DNA of 64,000 nt from Oscheius dolichura. Taxonomy: Eukaryota > Nematoda > Chromadorea > Rhabditida > Rhabditidae. A program made the position numbers and the translations under genes. Below the pieces are notes generated by a model. That model ran no database searches and had not been told where the DNA came from. It was given only the letters and a program-made list of their open reading frames with translations. Shown piece after piece: positions 33,957-43,500 of the stretch (positions are counted from its first letter, which is position 1; each line of letters opens with the position of its first letter). The DNA lies in assembly GCA_932521035.1 (NCBI GenBank), contig OW051494.1, forward strand, positions 9,224,001 to 9,288,000, given 5' to 3'.

Positions 33957-34338
33957 TCTCTTTCTCTCTTTTACTTTTTTACTAGAAAATGCTGTAGAAC
34001 TTGTAGTCTCAAATTATAAAAAAAGAAGTTTGAGAAGCATTTCAGAACCCATCAATTCTTCGTTTTTCTCTTCTTCAAATGTTTCTCTTCAAATTCGTAG
34101 ATAAAGAAACCTTTCCACATTGGATCATTTTCTATGAGAGCGGAAACACTTCCAATTGATCCCAGGGGTTCCCTGAAAAATTAGAAGCTGAAAACGGCCA
34201 GAATTCGCTCTTCCGGTCGAGATAAAAAGAAAAATGCGCCCTTATCAGGCGCTCAGGCAGTCAATAAACCTCTCCCCGGTCCATTTTCTCACTCTTTTTG
34301 CATCCAGCATTCAGTAAAATTCATTTTCAGCTGTCAAA

Positions 34339-34554
34339 ATGAGCGATGATCCAGTTATGGCAATGAACGAAGCCCAGGCGGTTGCTATTGAGAAACAACA
34401 AGAAATTGATAGGTTGAATAGAGAAAAAGAAGAATTGGTGGAAAAATTGAATGGAAATGAAGACGAATTGGAAAAAAAATTGAGAAAGCTTTGCAAGTAT
34501 TTAGGGCTCCCCCTAATACTAGGTTGTTTGATAAGTTCGTCCCTTTTTACGTAA
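34339..34554 (+). pseudogene. Coiled-coil exon, copy D, upstream of a Kelch gene
   Basis: Starts MSDDPVMAMNEAQAVAIEKQ and differs from the other copies by a four-codon insertion (NEAQ region). The coil is followed by GCAA|GTATTT, a fair donor. It lies on the same strand and about 480 bp before the hydrophobic exon of the Kelch gene at 35033, so it is the best candidate for a working first exon in this family, though the splice to that exon was not resolved. Its leader from 34095 matches copy A. Confidence 0.5.
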
Positions 34555-34752
34555 CTTTTTATTTTCAATACGTTTTGAGGTGCTTTTGGTATCAAAGTGA
34601 TCCTTCCGAATTCCCCAGAATCGTAAGCACTTTGGATATGAGTTTCCTGTGACCCTGGCAAGTTAGCTTTCATAGAGTTTCGACCATTTTTGACACGAGG
34701 TGATGTGGGGACACACCATGGAGATTTGACAAAAAGTTAGGTTGGTCCTTTT

Positions 34753-34865
34753 CAGGGCTGGACGAAATCAGGTTTTTCAAGTCGAAACGAAACCGAATCA
34801 GACGGAATTTTCGTTTTCGATTTCGACCATTTTTCGAAACGAAATCGAAATTTCGTCCAGCCCTG
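34753..34865. mobile_element. Complete hAT-like MITE
   Basis: 113 bp with ends CAGGGCTGGACGAAAT and ATTTCGTCCAGCCCTG. Flanks of eight bases, GTCCTTTT and GTCTTTTT, match at seven positions, as expected for the 8-bp target duplication of hAT elements. The body is a palindrome of GAAATCG-type words. A degraded copy lies at 16898-17003 and a solo end at 17758. Confidence 0.8.
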
Positions 34866-35032
34866 GTCTTTTTGCAGAGTTTGACGTCAGCAGGGTGATA
34901 GGAAAAACCCATCCAAAACCATATACGGTTCTGGAAAATTCGGAGAGGATCATTTTGATACCAAAACTACCTCGAAAAGTGCAAAAAATAAAAAGTTACG
35001 TAAAAAAGGGACGAACTTATCAAACAGTTTAG

Positions 35033-36084
35033 TATGCGCTGTTGTATTTCTAATTATTTGGACAACCGCTGACAATACGACAAAAAGAAAATCCACTTCA
35101 GAAACTGTGAGTTATTTTTTAGATTTAGCATAGGCCTTCGTTTAGATTTTGGTTGTGGGAGGACTGAAAAATAATGCCCTCGCTGGAATGGCAGTGTTGA
35201 GCCAGGATAGAAAAAAATGGATTGAAATAGAACTGGAATTACCTGATGAGGCTTTTAAGAATGGAGCAATTTATCTCAATGGAGAAATCTATTTATTTGG
35301 TGGTTTATGGAATCCAAAAGCTTTGTATAAATTGGACAAAAATCTGAAATGGATTCGACTGGCTGATATGAATGTTGAACGCAGAGGGATTCAAAATAAT
35401 TGTTTGGAATGGAATGGAAATATTTGGGTGTTTGGAGGAGGTGGAAATATTAAACGTCTAAAAAGTGTGGAAAGATACGATCCGAAGGAGAATAAATGGA
35501 CATTAATGGCGTGAGTTTAGTTTCGATTTTCTCTTTTGTTTGGATAAGTGAAAACCAGATTATTAACAGATTTTAGAGATATGAAACATGTAAGATCTAA
35601 TGCAGCAGCGGCAGTATGGAACAATAAAATAATTATTTGTGGTGGAGAGATTGAAGAGTTTACCATCACGAATTCTGCAGAATGTTATAATCCTGAAGAT
35701 AACAGCTGCATTGAATTTCCCTTTTTACCAGAGCCCCTCGGTGGTCATTCACTCGTTACTTATGAAAATAAGCTTATTCTATTTGGTGGATGGGATGGCA
35801 AAAAGGCAACAAACGTCGTGTGGGAGCTCGACCCTCAAGAAAAATGGAATCCCTTGCCGCCAATGAAATATCCTTCCACCTATTTTGCTGGAAAAATCCT
35901 TGACCAAGAAATCTATGCAATTGGTGGATATCAGAAAGAAGATTTCTATCTGAGTCATGTTGAAATATTCGATGGAAAACGATGGCGAGATGGAGCAGCT
36001 CTTCCTTATTCGTGGGCTGGTATGTCCTCTGTGATTATTCCCCAAACCTTGGCTGATCGTCTTTGCCAGTACAAAAAAGAATAA
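35033..36084 (+). CDS. Kelch-repeat protein, single block with hydrophobic N-terminal exon
   Basis: Exon 35033-35106 encodes VCAVVFLIIW, possibly a membrane anchor or signal anchor, then a polar Thr/Lys linker to STSET. Exon 35146-35510 (ILVVGG, IYLFGG, IWVFGG) and exon 35577-36084 (IIICGG, LILFGG, IYAIGG, ending ADRLCQYKKE) complete a Kelch block. All joins are in phase with consensus donors (GTGAGT), and there are no stops, so this copy looks intact. Kelch blocks fold into beta-propellers that bind proteins. It is nearly the mirror of the gene at 14.4-16.5 kb but has one block, not two. First exon probably at 34339. Confidence 0.75.
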
Positions 36085-36149
36085 ATAAATTTGTTATTTC
36101 TTATAAATCTTCTCAAAAATAGACCAAAACACTAATATTCGACATAAAT

Positions 36150-36278
36150 TCAAGACAGCAGAGGCGTTGTTTCCTGACTTTTTTGTCGCTCTCGACAGCA
36201 AAAAACTGCGGAAGTCACGAAGATTATGGTGAAGAGAATAATTCCAATGACCAGGGGCAGGGCAAACGAAGAAGCGCT
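36150..36278 (-). pseudogene. Duplicated carboxylesterase membrane-tail exon
   Basis: The minus strand repeats, with hardly a change, the last exon of the carboxylesterase at 14214-14342: the same hydrophobic span, CCRE motif and stop. Similarity ends at the acceptor (ATTTCAG), beyond which the two loci differ. No other esterase exon is present nearby, so it is a fragment carried along with the Kelch gene by an inverted duplication. Confidence 0.8.
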
Positions 36279-36325
36279 CTGAAATAAAAACGACTGCTCG
36301 TCTATTTATTTCCTTTCTCGTCCTA

Positions 36326-37039
36326 GCCGTCTAACTGTGGCTATTTTCTGCCCTGTTTATCCAATTGTTGCCTTTTCCTCTCCTGGCTGTCTAACTGGGG
36401 CTTCCCAAATGATAAAGATCCGAAAATCACAAGTTTCACGGGCCATTTCACAAAAATAAACCAATAAGAAAGCACAAAAGCATACAACAATATTTATTTG
36501 ACCTATTTTTGCAGTTTAGATATCGTCTAAATCGGTGTAGAACGTCGTAGGATAACAGGCAGGAGGGGTTCCTAATGGCGGCCGATACAACTCAAACGGC
36601 TGCTGATGATGAAAAAAAGGGACTGCTGCCGTCTGGAGTGGCACCACGGAAAGCCATCGCCCCCGTAATAGCATCAATAGCCTCAGCATACGAAAAAAGG
36701 GGCCTGTTATCCTGAAAATTGAACATTTGCTGGCGTTTTAGGACCTCTTTGAAGTATTTTTATGCAACTTTTCGACTTTAAAATGCCTCGACTGTCTAAC
36801 TGCGGGCGCCTTTTCCACTTTTTTCGCTATTTCCCCGAGATTTTCTGCTAAAAAAGATGTTTGCTGTCTAGCTGTGGCTCATCCACTCCCAAAGCTACGT
36901 TGACTGTCTAACTGTGGCCAATTTCTTCCGGGCTTCTTCTGTTCAAAACGTATGTTGGCCGTTTAACTGTGGCTCTTTCCGCCTTTTTTCTTCTTTCCCA
37001 GAGAATTTTGCCAGCGGCGTCAGCCGTCTAATTGTGGCG
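36326..37039. repeat. Cluster of a short dispersed motif, core GTCTAACTGTGGC
   Basis: Seven plus-strand variants of GCTGTCTAACTGTGGC occur at about 36326, 36385, 36790, 36863, 36902, 36958 and 37022, and two shorter inverted cores at 37360 and 37382. They are scattered and not tandem. More copies lie in the UNC-79 region (50896, 51010, 52275, 58574, 58604, 58627). Role unknown. No gene is otherwise supported between 36279 and 37019. Confidence 0.7.
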
Positions 37040-37495
37040 CTTCTTTCAGACGAACCTCTTCCCGCTTGATCGTCTTCTGTTGACTCATGCGAGAATTTTC
37101 GCCGCCGGCAGCATTGCTGTCATCATTTTTTCCAAAACAATAGAAAGAGCCAGCTCCAATCGACGACTCCTCGTGGAGATTCTTGAGCTTGGGACGACCG
37201 CGAGGAGCAGACTTGGCGGGATTCCTCGTACCGAGAGCCTTTACAGGAGACTGAATATCTCCAAATTTCTGCTGCTGACGATACTTGGCTCGGCGATTCT
37301 TGAACCAGACCTGAAAAAATGAGCCACGGTTCACAATGGCGCCAATTCGTATTCGAAAGAGCCACAGTTCGGCCAGAAACCGCCACAGTTCAATTCAAAG
37401 GCGCTCACCTCTGGTCACAGTCTAATAATACGCTTGGCAGTCCAGGCGCCCCTAAACTGCGTTCGCCTGACTCTCTGACGATTCTCCGGCGCCAT
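37020..37495 (-). pseudogene. Homeobox protein, partial (helix 3 plus C-terminal tail)
   Basis: After a TTTTTTCAG acceptor the minus strand reads VWFKNRRAKYRQQQKF, the DNA-recognition helix of a paired-like homeodomain; Lys after W-F is typical of the Otx/bicoid group. A 90-residue tail with basic (PRGRPKLKN) and acidic parts follows to a stop at 37020. Upstream, an exon-like stretch from an ATG at 37493-37495 (MAPENRQRVRRTQF, then AWTAKRIIRL) resembles the domain's start and helix 2. It lacks about 20 residues and has a TGA just before the splice site. So the domain is incomplete as read: a damaged gene, or one whose exon 1 is mis-seen here. Confidence 0.55.
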
Positions 37496-37611
37496 GGCGT
37501 TCGTCTCTAATCCCTTTCTTTGCTAACTTTCCTGTTATGACAGCTCCTTTTCCATGTTCTGTTATTAGTGAAAAAAAACACAAAGCAGCCGAACACTTCA
37601 ATAATTCCGTT

Positions 37612-37620
37612 ATTTTCAGT
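37612..37620 (+). promoter_or_regulatory. Probable trans-splice acceptor of the VWA gene
   Basis: TATTTTCAG seven bases before the start codon at 37628, with no upstream exon needed. This is the usual nematode spliced-leader arrangement and decides the start. Confidence 0.5.
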
Positions 37621-37627
37621 GAAACTA

Positions 37628-40081
37628 ATGCTTCGTGTGCTCGTCTTCGTGACTTTGATCGCCTGGGCTGACGCCGCTGGTGATGGCGGTTTTGTCAACT
37701 TCTGTAAGGATTTTTTGGAGGAAACTGCGAACGATGAAGGAGAGAAAGCCTTCACATGTAAGAAGGACTTCACTCTGGAGAATGTGCGTGCCGAATCAGC
37801 CCAAGCAATTTGTCAATATCGGAGCCGTTTTGCCGTTGAAGCCGCCCGCGTGAATGGCAATATACTGGCCTGCAAGTGGAGGACCACCGGCGAATGTAGC
37901 GAGGGACACTACATCAAGGGGCACTGCTACAAGGTTGTTGGCAGCTGTACCGGAGGATGGGAACTGGTTCCCCTGACTGAAGGTCAGGCCTTTCGCTGGG
38001 CTGTTCTCACTTTTGCCGGCGATAAAGAATACGTTGTGAAAGTCAAGCTCCCGAAGAACTACACGGAGCCGACTGTCAAGTATTCGGGTCAGCTGCTTCC
38101 CCTGGCCCCCGGTGAAAAGCCCACGGAACAGGCCGTTGTCTTCAGTCGGATGTCGGCATTTGGCGGCCACCCGGGTGACATTGTCTACCTTGAAGATGGT
38201 GAGGGTGTACTGGTGCCCAGTGTCTGTCGAATGAAGGCGTTTAAAGACTGTAAGCTTCATCCATCGTATTTCAATTACCGTAATCTTTACAGCCCAGATT
38301 GTTGGAATTAGCTCAATCAGTATGGGCGGAACTACAGGAAGCGACTCGGCGAAACACGGCTCGGGCGCCTCTGGCAACCTGATCATCCAGGCCATGGACA
38401 AGAAGTTCACTCTTATGCTGACCCGCAACGTCTACTCGCCCAAGTTGAACTCGAAGGGTGATGTCAACGTGACGTACTTCCACAACGTCTGCGAGGTCCC
38501 TTTGCTCGTTTTCTCCTCTTTGAGCCTAGCGATTTCAGACTCTTTGTGACAATTGTTACGCCGCCACTCCCGACTACTTGGATAGCACCAAACTGGCCAG
38601 CAAATTTGTCAAAGGGAAATTCTGGTTGCCCGGAAAGCGGAGTATCGCATCGACAAAGACAAATTGTGGTGACAACAAACGCGATCCAGACAGCGAGATT
38701 CGCAAATGGATGGTCCTCTACCACAAGAGGCATAGGGGAACGGCTGTTTTGAAAGACACCTACTGGAAGACCGGCCTGCCCAATCGACTCTGCTCCGACC
38801 AGGGACGCTCTGCCATGGCCTACCAGGATGGAAAAGCCATCGACGTGCCGATTTTCGACCGTCTGCCTCTGGTTTGTGTTCAAGGAGGCGATCCTCCCGT
38901 GCCCGAAAGCTTAAATAGCTGCTACAAGAACTCCGAATCTGATGGCAACGGTGGCTGCAAGTGCAAAGCAGGCTTCAAGGATGTCAAGGATGACAAGCCA
39001 TGGGAGCACCAGAAAGGAGATGACACAGTGCGCAAGTATGTTAACGACAATCTGAAGGTGGAGAAAGTGAGTAACTGCTCCGTTTATAGGTAATCTCCGA
39101 CTTCTTTTCAGGGGTCTGTTTGCGTGTTGGATACATGTAAGTCTGAAGAAAAAAGGACAGATCCGCCATTTCACTCTATTCTTTTTGTGATTGATGGTTC
39201 CAGTTCAATTGGTACTAGTAATTTCGACGATGTGCGTTTTTAATTTCTATATGCTATTGGCAATATTCAGATGAGAGATTTTCTGAGGAAGGGTAAATCG
39301 TGGTTGCCTAGGAAACCTCGCATATTCTTCATACAATATGGTTGTAATACTAATAAAATATACAAAACGCAATCAAATTGGATGAGGAAAGGAGTCGAAC
39401 ACAGTATCAATCACCCCCAAAAAATTACAAAAATGATTTGGCCCCTTGGAAGAATCGAACCGAAGTTGAAAAACACACAAAACCCTTGTAGGCGAGTGCA
39501 CATCCACCCAGCCACCACCTCACGTTTATAGAAGAAGAATGGAAACTAGACAAATCCAAAAACACGTTTAGCATTGAAACTCATTTTGCGTTTCCTCCTC
39601 TAAAACGCGATTTTAGCAAAATCGGAAGAATATGTCTTGCTCGCCGGAAAATTCTCTACAAGATGGCATCAAAAAAGTCTGAAAAAGTGATGCCGAGCAA
39701 GAATCCTTCCCTTGTTAGGGCAGACAAATACGAAAGGTAGAGACGATTCTTGTTGTTTATCCGCGAACGTTACACTCTAATATGAGCTTAGGAAGCATAT
39801 AAAGTGGCCGAAGTATACGATATAACCAGAAAAGAATGGATATCCATTAATATTCCACTTTTTAGGCTCGTAACAATGGAATCACTATTAAGTATGTGGC
39901 AGTGGGTGGCCGTACTAGTTCTATGCGAGAAGATGTATTGAGCGAACAAGATGACATCGTCGATATGGCCAATTACGAAACCTTGAAGAATACGCTGCAA
40001 TCAAGTCTTCAGAGGATCTTCAACTGTGCCCCCATCTCGCGAGAGGAAGTCGACGAAGCCGCGGATCGGGCTTACGAATAA
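37628..40081 (+). CDS. Secreted multidomain protein with C-terminal VWA domain
   Basis: Starts with a signal peptide (MLRVLVFVTLIAWADAAG). Exons: 37628-38249, 38293-38494, 38539-39066, 39112-39231, 39271 to about 39395, a small exon near 39792-39812, and 39866-40081. The first 500 residues are Cys-containing and extracellular in character (for example CKWRTTGECSEGHYIKGHCY) with no fold I recognise, followed by a small Cys-rich GGCKCKAGF segment. The end is a von Willebrand A domain: FVIDGSSSIG holds the DxSxS metal site, and EAYKVAE|ARNNGITIKYVAVG is the last strand. The middle of the VWA domain is incomplete because a tRNA-like insertion lies at 39425-39530. Nematode secreted VWA proteins often carry C-type lectin parts and respond to infection, which is only a family hint. 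Confidence 0.7.
39425..39530 (-). repeat. tRNA-like insertion inside the VWA gene
   Basis: Minus strand has TGGCTGGGTGGA (A-box-like) and CTTCGGTTCGATTCTTCC (B box). It lies where VWA coding sequence would be expected to continue, and reading through it reaches a stop. Confidence 0.45.
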
Positions 40082-40120
40082 TCTGGGTCGTGGCAGTTGA
40101 TACGAGTTTTTTCACCATCG

Positions 40121-40211
40121 CCGGCAAAATGAGAAATCATTTTCATAGGATACTCGTTAATAAATCCTCGCCGAGCAAAATTCCAGTGTTTTTCTCTTGC
40201 CTGTACAGTAT
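40121..40211 (+). repeat. 3' flank of the VWA gene, duplicated at 11.4 kb
   Basis: Shares CGCCGGCAAA...GAGAAATCATTTT and CTCGTTAATAAATCCTCG with 11359-11460. Contains AATAAA at 40159-40164, the likely polyadenylation signal. 40212-40577 shows nothing else. Confidence 0.55.
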
Positions 40212-40577
40212 CTTATCGTCTTCTTGATGCTCCTTAGGTCACTTTTTTTAGTCTTTTGAATTTTCTGCTCTCTCGTTTTTTAATACAGAGACGACTTCTC
40301 AGCGCTGGCAGGGATAACCGATTCCCAATGAACTCTGGGACTGTTCCCTTTGCCTATAATTAGGAAGAACAGGCCACATTAGGCAGAATTATGAAAGGAA
40401 ATCCATTTCTGATGAGGCAGTGGTCTTCCCTGTGATGTCAACGGCCTGAAAATCCCATTCGTGTCTCCATTCTCAACGACGAAGTCCGCTGCCTTTCGAG
40501 ACTTTAACAGTTTTACATTTTTGATTTCAGGTTACTGTAAAACAGTTTATAGATATAAAAACTATGACAGAGTATGT

Positions 40578-43500
40578 TTACACGTTATAATAAGGAGAAG
40601 CTGCCGATGTCTGCAGTTCCACTTGTGATATCTTATAGCGAACACGTTTCAGCCAATCAATGAGGGCGGGGGCTTGAAGAGACGGTTGGTTCTCACCGGC
40701 ATCCAGCTTCATTCTCAGCTGGTTAGGAATCTGACTATGGTAGGCAGTCAGGATGGGAGCCCAGAGGGAGTAGAGCTGGCAGAGGAGGGCCGAATTGACT
40801 TGTTGCAGGGCTTGAATCGTGTTCAAGAAGTGCAGGTTGACCATATCCGCCAGCTGGAAAATAAGGCCGTATTTATGAAGGGTTACTGTAGCTAGTTTTG
40901 TAATTCGCTCTTTTTTCTACAGTAATCCATAGAGTGCTTTTAAAGGAAGCCTGAGGGTCCCCTTGATTTCGCCCGAATGAGCGCACTGGTACCGCAGCGA
41001 CACGCTTTCTGTTTAGCGACAGTACTTCTCACAGAAAAGGAAAACTTGGCCGAAATCTAGCTCAATCGATTCAGTTTTTGACGCTTTTTCGTTTTTTATG
41101 AAAAGGTCAATTTCCCCATTTACTCCGCTACAGTAACCCGCCTAGGTCCCCCGAGGCTCTTTTAAACTACGCAAGACGTACCACTTTGGAATGGCTTAAA
41201 AGTTGAAGAATAGCCGGTGTCACACGGGCCCAGAAATCCAAAAGATGAGGAAATGCCGTGGTTGAGCAGTAGACCGCGGCTCTTTCGCAATAGACAGTCC
41301 ACAGCTGGCAGAGATGGAAAGCGTGGAACAGGGCAGACATGTGGACCACGGATTGCTAAAATTATTGACCAGGGTATACGGTAATGATCCGCCATACCTT
41401 GGATTGATCCGCAAACCCGGCTAGAACGAAGTGGATGTAGTCTGCCATGTGCTGGGAACATTCGATGGGGACGGGGAGACAGGAATGGTTAGCATGGAGA
41501 GCTCCCAAAAGGAGCCAAGACAAGACTCGCACATTGGTCACAGAGTCGGCAAAAGCACCAGGAGCTGCCTGAAAACGATATTTTATAGGAATTTTGGAGA
41601 AAAATCTCGGGTTTCCCATTTTTGAGGGGCTAGGGATTACGGTAGCGGTACTAGGGAGTGTACAGCGGCTTTTTTCAGTTTCCCGCCAAAACTGGGAGTG
41701 TATTATTATGTGAAAAAGTGGGACCCAAAAAGTGATGTGGTTAGGATTTCACTGACCGTGCAAAAATTGAGCAATACAGTAGGGGAACCGGACAAAAGGA
41801 GAGCAATAGAAACGGCCTAACCACCGCCTATTCAAAGAAGGAAGGGAAGGAAAGTTGTCTGATCTATTCTGCCTTTGTGGCCCAGATAGTATTCATCCTA
41901 CGAGGGGCTCCCGGTCCCCGCCTACAACAAAAAAAACCGCCTGCAACAAAAAGAACTTCGTTGATGGCCCAAGAACTTTCGATCCGTGATCTATCGCTGA
42001 AACTTGCTCTTTGAATAGGCGGTGGTTAGGTCGTTTATATTGCTTTCCTTTTGTCCGGTTCCCCTACTGTATTGCTTAATTTTTGCACGGTCAGTGGAAT
42101 CCTAACCACATCACTTTTTGTGTCCCACTTTTTCACATAATAATTGTGCTCTTTTTGTCTCCATTTGCTTGCAAATGGGAGTATCTGCCTTGCCTCACTT
42201 GCTTATAAAAAGAGACGCGCCTTGCTCCCCCAGCTGCGTTCGATTTCCGTCCCAGTTTTAGCTTTTCTATTCTAATTTAATGAACCGCGAGCAGACATCA
42301 TTTCCGATAGCCTTGTCAAAGAATTAAAGAAATCCGACCACGGGGAGCCGAGAGCCCAGACAGTATACTGTTTCCGGGGGGCATCGGCCACTTTTCAAAA
42401 ATATAAATATTTTTCATTTTTCAATTTGTGCACCAAAACTATCGTAATGGGTGTCTTTCGCTGTAGAATCAGATGCTGAACACGATACAAAAAGAAAAAA
42501 TCCGAAAAGTTACCACCGTGACGCGCTACGCGCGATAACAGTTTTAGTAAAAAATCCCGGGAAGGGAGAGAAACCTAACCAACCACCGCGCAGCGCGAAT
42601 ACTGTCACCGTTTGAGTTACCGTATTACTTCGAATTATTTCTTCATTTCAATAAAACCACCGTGTAAACGCGCTCTCTTTCTCCTAGTAGGCATATTAAC
42701 TGCTTTTCCGAATTTTTACCATTTTCCGCGGATTTTCTACCGTTTTTTTAGTTGCTACAGTAACCAAGTGATAATAAAACCAGATAGGAACTAAAATAAC
42801 TATCAGAGGAAGAAAATTTCAAATTTGGAGTACAAAACTGGGAAAGACTGCTAATTCCGCACTAGCGGTCTCGAAATGACTGCCTTCGTCAATTATGATC
42901 ATTCCCTTCGGAACCCATGATTCAAAATTGGGGTTTAGCTCAATTATCCTTCCTTTATCTAATCCCCAAGTTAAATTTCCCCCGCGACAAACCTGCGTCA
43001 CGCTGGGAGGGCTCATAAGCCACGGAATAAACCGTATCACCGTCCGGCAGTCTCTTCCATTGCTCCTGGACATCTCGCTGGCGATGACTTCCGCCAATCG
43101 GACTTTTAAATCTCCGCCCACGGCGTCAGAAGTCGTTTCTTTTTTAATTTTAGCAAGGACATGAAGATCCGCGATAAAATCCAGCATTTCAAAGAGGAAG
43201 GGGCGGACAGCTTCCGCCGCCGCGGTGTTGTACTGCTCGCCGTTGATCAGAACCGCTTCCACTTCTAAAAATACCGTATTTGGGTCTCGTATGGAAAGAT
43301 ATTTTTGATATGTGGTGAAATTTTGACTGCGTACCTTCTCCCGCGTCCTGAAGTATCATATTAGCGATGGTCATGTAGTTCGCTTCGTGTAGATTGCATT
43401 TAAACTTGATTGCTTGGATCAATTCGGCGACTACTGCTCTGGTGATGGACTGCTTGTCTCGTTCTCGGATTAGAGCACGATTACAGGCGGTACAGACAGC

